DNA of 10,747 bases from DALYJJ01 sp031969915 (lineage in GTDB: Bacteria > Acidobacteriota > Terriglobia > Bryobacterales > Bryobacteraceae), in contig DALYJJ010000181.1 in NCBI GenBank assembly GCA_031969915.1, positions 1-10,747 on the forward strand, in the 5' to 3' direction. Shown piece by piece: positions 6,360 to 10,747 of the stretch. The translations under genes were made by a program, and so were the position numbers. The notes under the pieces are model-generated. The model worked only from the letters and a program-made list of their open reading frames with translations, was not told the DNA's origin and did no database searches. Every line of letters begins with the position of its first letter. Position 1 is the stretch's first letter.

Positions 6360-7582
6360 AGGAGCAACCGGGGCCGCTCGACCCGCCGGGCCAGGCGGGC
6401 CTCGCGGCGGCGCAGCGCTTCCGACCCGGTTTGCTCGAGCGCGGCGCGCGTCATCTCGAGCGCCATGGCGTGATTCTTCTCCCGGTGCTCGTAGTGCTTG
6501 GCCAACTCCTCAAGCGCCGCCGCGCGGAACGGGCTCCGCGCGGCGGCCAGTTCCGTCAGCACGGCCAGGGCGGCGTCGGGGCGCCCGCACTTACGTTCCA
6601 GCGCGGCCGTGTCCCACAGCGTCCGGAACAGCAGTTCGTCTTTCAAGCCGCTGTCCATAGCCCGCCGCAGCAGTTCCAGGGCCTCTTCGTACTTCTCCTG
6701 CCGCCGCAGCCAGCGGGCCAGGCCAACCATCTCCGCGCCATGGCCCGGTTCGCGGAAGACCGCGGGGACGATCTTCGTCAGACACGCCAGGGTCAGGATG
6801 TCGCTGGCGTTGTGGTGGATCACCGGCGCGAGGGTCTCCGCCTCGCGCGTCCGCAGGAAGTCGAAATAGAGGAAGGGGATCATCTCGCCGGGCACGTCGC
6901 CCTGGCGCTCGACGCCCAGCACCTGGGTTTCCAGTTCCACCAGCCGGCAGGAATCGAAGCGCAGCTTCCACAGCCGGCGCGCGGCGTAGAGCAGGTCCAG
7001 GTGGGGGAGCCGTTCGAACGGCGGCGCGGCTCGCTGCAACCGGTAGCGCGTTTCGAGCAGCGGTTGATCGTAGATCTTGCCGTTGTAAGTGACCAGGACC
7101 TCGAACTGCGAAAGATGGCGATCCAGAGCGTGCAGCAGGCTCGGCTCCTCGCCGTAGTCGCGCATAAAGAACTGGCGGACCCGAAAGCCGTCCTCGCACA
7201 CCTGGCCCACGCCCACCAGAAACGCACACGTGCCCGTGCCGCCCGCCAACCCCGTGGTCTCGGTGTCGAGGAAGGCGAGTTTCTCCGGCGGTGCGGCCGG
7301 GACGGGCGCGCCCGTCAGGTCATCCAGCGCCGCCGCCCCGATCTCTTCCAGTTCGTGGATGGAAACCGAACCGTGGCGCTTGTGGCGTTCGTACAGCCGC
7401 TCGATTTCGAAGTGGCGGCCCAAGGGCGTTTCCACTTCGCGCCCGCCTGGCCACGCCTCGCCGGGCTCCAGCCGGACGGGGCGGCGATCCGGTGCGGGCC
7501 GCGGCGGCCCGGCATACTTACGGTTGATCCGCGCCATCCGCTTTCGAAGTTGGTCGAGTTGGGCCTGCCAGTCGGCGTGCAT
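6356..7582 (-). CDS. YprB/MrfB-like DEDD exonuclease with C-terminal TPR helices
   Basis: The protein has 408 residues. The ribonuclease H-like (RNase_H_2) exonuclease domain spans about residues 95-275. It shows FLDTETTG (Asp106, Glu108), VTYNGKIYDQPLL (Asp172) and HHNASDILTLACL (His256/His257, Asp261), a full DEDDh metal-binding set. The C-terminal 120 residues are amphipathic helix pairs resembling TPRs (for example EKYEEALELLRRAMDSGL). The Bacillus relative YprB/MrfB works with helicase YprA/MrfA to excise mitomycin adducts from DNA; no helicase gene is present here. The N-terminal 95 residues are basic and probably flexible. The ATG at 7582 lacks a clear Shine-Dalgarno sequence, and Met16 is an alternative start. 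rnpB ends 58 bp upstream on the same strand without a visible terminator, and the MFS gene overlaps the stop. The family is certain; a role in repair is inferred. Confidence 0.87.
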   Translation of the reverse strand: MHADWQAQLDQLRKRMARINRKYAGPPRPAPDRRPVRLEPGEAWPGGREVETPLGRHFEIERLYERHKRHGSVSIHELEEIGAAALDDLTGAPVPAAPPEKLAFLDTETTGLAGGTGTCAFLVGVGQVCEDGFRVRQFFMRDYGEEPSLLHALDRHLSQFEVLVTYNGKIYDQPLLETRYRLQRAAPPFERLPHLDLLYAARRLWKLRFDSCRLVELETQVLGVERQGDVPGEMIPFLYFDFLRTREAETLAPVIHHNASDILTLACLTKIVPAVFREPGHGAEMVGLARWLRRQEKYEEALELLRRAMDSGLKDELLFRTLWDTAALERKCGRPDAALAVLTELAAARSPFRAAALEELAKHYEHREKNHAMALEMTRAALEQTGSEALRRREARLARRVERPRLLL

Positions 7583-7640
7583 GCGAACCGCTTCGCTGTT
7601 TCTTTGCCATCTTAGCGGGCTCAGGCCAGCGGTTCAAGTC

Positions 7641-8032
7641 GAGGCTGCCGGACGATAAGCCGGTTTCTGTCTCCCCGGCACGCCGGGGCGGCGGTCATTC
7701 CTCTAGACCGGGCATTGCTGCCCGGCTCAAGCGACCTACCCGGAAGTCGAACGGGACGGGCCGTCCCTCCTCCCCTATTTGGTCTTGCTCCGCGTGGGGT
7801 TTGCCCTGCCGGCGCGGATTGCTCCGGCCGCGGTGCGCTCTTACCGCACCTTTTCACCCTTACCCCGAGCGATCGCTCGCCCGTGGCGGTACGTTTTCTG
7901 TGGCACTTTCCGTAAAGCCCGCTTGTGAGCGAACCCTCCCGGCCGTTAGCCGGCACGCTGCCCTGTGGAGACCGGACTTTCCTCCCGCGCCTGCCGTGCG
8001 GCAAGCCGGGCGACCGCCTGTCCGGCAGCCTC
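7641..8032 (-). ncRNA. rnpB: RNase P RNA, bacterial class A
   Basis: The minus strand folds and reads as RNase P RNA, the catalytic subunit that trims tRNA 5' leaders. The 5' and 3' ends carry a perfect 13-bp complementary pair (8032-8020 with 7653-7641) forming P1. Universal core elements are in order: GAGGAAAGTCCGG (7984-7972), the GGTAAGGGTGAAAAGGTGCGGTAAGAG region (7864 downwards to about 7838), CAAATAGGGG (7781-7772), and ACAGAAACCGGCTTATC just before the 3' end (7670-7654). The total is about 392 nt, normal for class A. The same region shows open frames on both strands, but these are GC-driven shadows. It is divergent from the OmpA-like gene and upstream of the exonuclease gene. Confidence 0.97.
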
Positions 8033-8039
8033 TCTAAAA

Positions 8040-8068
8040 AGTATTGCACTGATGCCGAAGTTTGACAC
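8040..8068 (-). promoter_or_regulatory. Candidate sigma-70 promoter of rnpB
   Basis: On the minus strand GTGTCA (8068-8063) is followed after exactly 17 bases by AATACT (8045-8040), each matching four of six consensus positions. The predicted transcription start is 8032-8034, which coincides with the 5' end expected from the P1 helix. That agreement is the main support. The same bases on the plus strand contain TTGACA (8062-8067), but no -10 lies at the right distance. Confidence 0.6.
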
Positions 8069-8167
8069 GGTTTTCAGCCAACCGGCGTCTCCCAAGGGCG
8101 GTGTTATGCTGGCAACAGCCATCGTTTCGGGGGTGGTTTCGATGATGGCCGTATGAGGCCGGAGATG

Positions 8168-8174
8168 AGAGGAG
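8168..8174 (+). promoter_or_regulatory. Shine-Dalgarno sequence of the OmpA/Ig-repeat gene
   Basis: AGAGGAG lies nine bases before the ATG at 8184. It is a good ribosome binding site and fixes the start in front of a clear signal peptide. Confidence 0.75.
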
Positions 8175-8183
8175 AAAAACGTC

Positions 8184-10747
8184 ATGTATACGTTGAGAAT
8201 GATTCGGGTCCTGGTTCTCTCCCTTTCGCTGGCGGCACTTCTTGGCGCGCAGGGGCTCAACACTGCGGCGAAACCGGATGATTGGGAAGAGATTAATTTC
8301 GAGTTCAATTCCTCGGTGCTCACCGACGGGTATCCGAGCCTGTTGCGGCTGGGCGAGTTGCTGCAGAAGAACCCGGCTTTTCGCGTCCGCGTGGAAGGGC
8401 ACGCAGATTGGATCGGCAACAACGGGTATAACGACCGTTTGGGGATGTCGAGAGCCAACGCGGTCCGGGACTTTTTGCTCAAGTACGGCGCGCAGCCGGG
8501 CCAGGTGACCGCCGCCACGCGCGGTGAGGAGCAGCCGAAGTACGGCGATGGACGGGGCGGAAGCGAGTCCGCCAAGCTGCAGCGCTGGATGAACCGGCGG
8601 GTGACGATGACCGTCACCGACGGACAAGGCCGCACGGTGGGCTCGGGCGGCGTCGGCGACGCCGTGCGCAGCCTGGGGGCTCAGGAGCAGACGGCCGCCG
8701 CGGGCCCGGCTGCGGGTGGCGCCGCGAATTGCTGCGACGCGATTCTGAAGCGGCTCGACAAGCTCGACGAGATTGCCGCCATGCTACGCGATCTGAAGGG
8801 CGAAAACGATCGCCTGCGCAAAGACGTGGACGAACTGCGCGCCGCCCAGTCCGGTCTCACCAAGCAGGTGGCTGAGGCACCCAAACCGCTTTCCCGCCAG
8901 GAGACCACTGAGATCGCCAAAGCCGCCACCACCGACGCCATCGAAACGGCGCGCATGAAGCGCTTCTCGATCTTGGGTATTAACGCCGGCGCGGATAACA
9001 ACGGCAGCTTCACCATGACCGGCCGCGGGCGCTATTTCGCGCCCTTCAAGGACCGCTTCGCCGTCCAGGCTCAGGGCGAGTACATGAAGTGGCAGGACCG
9101 TCACGAGGGCCAGTTCGACCTGGGCCTGGTGACGCGCGTGGCGCCGCGCTTCCAGGCGGGGCTGGCGACCAGCTTCAAGCACGTCAGTCTGCGAAACATG
9201 CAACAGGGCGCGACGCTGGGCCAGGGCGCGCTGATGCTCGATTACATCTTCCGCGGCGGCCGGGTGGGCTTCTTCGGGACCAAGAGCTTCATGCGCGAGG
9301 GCGTGGTGAATCGCGCCGTGGCTTCGGCGTCCGGGAACGTGATCCTCGAAACCTACCTGCGCGCCGTGGACCAGGCGGGCGCCAGCGCGGCGATCGGCCT
9401 GTGGAAGAACTCGTACCTCGAAGGGAACATCGGGCTCCTCTCGCGCTTCGGCGGCGACGACAAGCCGGGCGGCACGCTTCGGTTCGTGCAGCCGATCAGC
9501 GAGCGCGTGGCCTTCACCCTGGAGGGCGGCTTCAACGAAACGATGGTCGGCAACAACGCGAACGGCCGCGTCGTGGCCGGTCTGCAGTTCGGCAATTTCC
9601 AGACGCCCAAGGAATTCCAGGGCGTCGATCATCCCGTGCCCATGGACATCCCGCGCGTGCGCTATGAAATGCTCACGCGTACCATCCGGAACGGCAACGC
9701 CCCGCCGGTGGTGGATGCCGGCGCTGATCAGATCGGCGTAGCGGCGGGACAGATCACCCTCGACGCATCGCGCTCGTTCGATCCCGACGGCGACCCGATC
9801 ACCTTCGTGTGGGATCAGATCGCGGGCCCCTCGGTAGCACTGGCGGCCCCCACCGCGGCCCGGACGACCTTTACCTCGGCCGAGGGACAGACCTACAGCT
9901 TCCGCGTCACCGTGAGCGACAACCGCGGCGCCCGGTCTCTGGGCCGGGTTACGGTCAGCACGCGCGCGGCGCTCCGCGTGGCCATCGGCCGGTTCAGCGC
10001 GAACCCCGCCACCATTCGCGCCGGCCAGTCTTCCACGCTCACCTGGACGGTGGAGAACGCCGACACGGTGAGCATCAGCGGCATCGGAACCGTGGATCCG
10101 CGAGCCGGCTCCACCAGCGTGTCGCCTCAGAACACCACCACCTACACGCTCACCGCGCGCAACGCCAATGGCGAGGTGACGCAGACCGCGACCGTGACCG
10201 TGGAGCGGCCGCAGGCGCGCATCGGAAGCTTCACCGCGACGCCGCCGTCGATCGTCGCCGGGCAGTGCGCGACCCTGGCCTGGGCCACGGAGAACGCACA
10301 GAGCGCCGAGATCTCCGGCCTTGGCGCGGTTTCGCTGAATGGCGCCCGCCAGGTGTGCCCCGAGCAAACCACCACCTACACGCTGACCGTGACCAACGAG
10401 TTCGGTCAAACCACCGCGGCGCAGACCATCACCGTGACCCAGGGTGAAGTGCCGCGCATCACGACGTTCCGCGCCCAACCGGCCTCCATCGAGCGGGGCA
10501 ACGCCTCGAACCTGATCTGGTCGGCGGAGGGTGCGACCGAAGTCTCGATCTCGACCATCGGCTCCGTGGAGAACGTCGGTGTCCGGGAGGTACGGCCCTC
10601 CCAGACCACCACCTACACACTGACCGCGCGCAACCGCTTCGGGCAGACCAACGCGACGGCCACGGTCACCGTGACCGAGCCTCCGCCTCCGCCCCCGCCG
10701 CCGCCTCCGCCGCCGGGACAGAACCCGACCATTGCAGGCTGTTCGGC
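8184..10747 (+). CDS. Large surface protein: OmpA domain, coiled coil, beta-barrel, PKD and Ig repeats (3' end outside window)
   Basis: The frame is open for 854 codons to the right edge. A signal peptide (MYTLRMIRVLVLSLSLAALL, cleavage near residue 22) is followed by an OmpA-type peptidoglycan-binding domain at about 35-145. That domain has VEGHADWIG, the Asp and Arg (GHAD, SRANAV) that contact diaminopimelate, and a closing NRRVTM. Cys183-Cys184 precede a coiled coil (about 185-230). Residues 258-478 alternate short amphipathic strands with turns and end GRVVAGLQFGNF, as expected for an outer-membrane barrel. A PKD-like domain (505-594) and three 79-residue Ig-like repeats (from 601, 680 and 759) follow, then 12 prolines (833-844). 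The likely role is an outer-membrane anchored, peptidoglycan-tethered surface or adhesin-like protein. The domain calls are from motifs; barrel topology and surface exposure are inferred. The antisense open frame covering it is a shadow. Confidence 0.85.
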   Translation, partial: MYTLRMIRVLVLSLSLAALLGAQGLNTAAKPDDWEEINFEFNSSVLTDGYPSLLRLGELLQKNPAFRVRVEGHADWIGNNGYNDRLGMSRANAVRDFLLKYGAQPGQVTAATRGEEQPKYGDGRGGSESAKLQRWMNRRVTMTVTDGQGRTVGSGGVGDAVRSLGAQEQTAAAGPAAGGAANCCDAILKRLDKLDEIAAMLRDLKGENDRLRKDVDELRAAQSGLTKQVAEAPKPLSRQETTEIAKAATTDAIETARMKRFSILGINAGADNNGSFTMTGRGRYFAPFKDRFAVQAQGEYMKWQDRHEGQFDLGLVTRVAPRFQAGLATSFKHVSLRNMQQGATLGQGALMLDYIFRGGRVGFFGTKSFMREGVVNRAVASASGNVILETYLRAVDQAGASAAIGLWKNSYLEGNIGLLSRFGGDDKPGGTLRFVQPISERVAFTLEGGFNETMVGNNANGRVVAGLQFGNFQTPKEFQGVDHPVPMDIPRVRYEMLTRTIRNGNAPPVVDAGADQIGVAAGQITLDASRSFDPDGDPITFVWDQIAGPSVALAAPTAARTTFTSAEGQTYSFRVTVSDNRGARSLGRVTVSTRAALRVAIGRFSANPATIRAGQSSTLTWTVENADTVSISGIGTVDPRAGSTSVSPQNTTTYTLTARNANGEVTQTATVTVERPQARIGSFTATPPSIVAGQCATLAWATENAQSAEISGLGAVSLNGARQVCPEQTTTYTLTVTNEFGQTTAAQTITVTQGEVPRITTFRAQPASIERGNASNLIWSAEGATEVSISTIGSVENVGVREVRPSQTTTYTLTARNRFGQTNATATVTVTEPPPPPPPPPPPPGQNPTIAGCS
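9984..10679 (+). repeat. Three Ig-like repeats of exactly 79 codons
   Basis: Units begin at 9984, 10221 and 10458, each 237 bp apart, with the third running into the proline tract. Each opens with I-x-x-F-x-A-x-P, passes G-x-x-x-x-L-x-W and a V/I-S-I-S-G-I/L-G-like strand, and closes with TTTYTLT and T-V-T-V. The TTTYTLT segment is nearly identical at the DNA level at 10134, 10368 and 10605. Such repeats are common in bacterial surface proteins. Only the second unit carries a Cys pair (695 and 725). Confidence 0.9.
10680..10715 (+). repeat. Twelve-proline linker
   Basis: Twelve consecutive proline codons (mixed CCT, CCG and CCC) separate the third Ig repeat from a further segment starting GQNPTIAGCS that is cut by the window edge. 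It forms a stiff spacer before another domain. The pyrimidine-rich strand is a simple-sequence tract likely to vary in length between strains. Confidence 0.85.

Noticed and set aside
7621..8049. Open frames on both strands across 7621-8049
   Set aside because: The region is RNase P RNA, with its universal core motifs and P1 pairing. The frames carry no protein signal.
8784..10478. Minus-strand open frame of 564 codons under the Ig-repeat gene
   Set aside because: It is antisense to a frame with a signal peptide, OmpA motifs and exact 79-residue repeats. Its product is rich in Arg, Gly, Ala and His with no recognisable domain, as expected for a GC-driven shadow.

Overview
This window is GC-rich (roughly two thirds G+C by eye) and looks like a bacterial chromosome segment, probably Acidobacteriota of the Solibacter/Bryobacter type. 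That assignment is an inference. It rests on base composition, an Ig-repeat surface protein carrying the TTTYTLTA motif, RNase-P class A RNA and scattered respiratory genes. I could not test it by database search. No mobile element, CRISPR array, tRNA or rRNA was seen, and no gene-free stretch reaches 300 bp.

Layout. Positions 1-195 (+) hold the end of a probable PlsC-type acyltransferase. It abuts, stop to stop, a minus-strand operon (2471-196) encoding the two subunits of an NfnAB/SudAB-type flavin and iron-sulfur NAD(P)H:ferredoxin oxidoreductase. After a 93-bp divergent region come three plus-strand redox genes: a cytoplasmic TlpA/peroxiredoxin-like protein with a CPTC motif (2565-3032), a lone complex I subunit NuoI (3102-3605) and an exported diheme c-type cytochrome of the MauG/CcpA/RoxA type (3654-5141). 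Convergent to these, on the minus strand, is a unit reading rnpB (RNase P RNA, about 8032-7641), then a YprB/MrfB-like DEDD exonuclease with a TPR tail (7582-6356), then an MFS transporter (6359-5211) that overlaps the exonuclease by GTGA.

Divergent from rnpB, a very large plus-strand gene runs from 8184 off the right edge. Reading frame 8184+3n is open for 854 codons. In order it encodes a signal peptide, an OmpA-like peptidoglycan-binding domain, a coiled coil preceded by a Cys-Cys pair, a probable outer-membrane beta-barrel, a PKD-like domain, three exact 79-residue Ig-like repeats and a 12-proline tract. This is the domain order of intimin/invasin-type inverse autotransporters, but with an OmpA domain where those have LysM. 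It is the most interesting object in the window.

How the genes relate. The left half is an electron-transfer neighbourhood: pyridine nucleotide/ferredoxin, a thiol protein, quinone reduction and a periplasmic haem protein. The two plus-strand genes at 2565 and 3654 share a TACACT element 6-7 nt before the ATG and lack a Shine-Dalgarno sequence, which suggests leaderless transcripts. By contrast nfnA and the OmpA-like gene have strong Shine-Dalgarno sequences.
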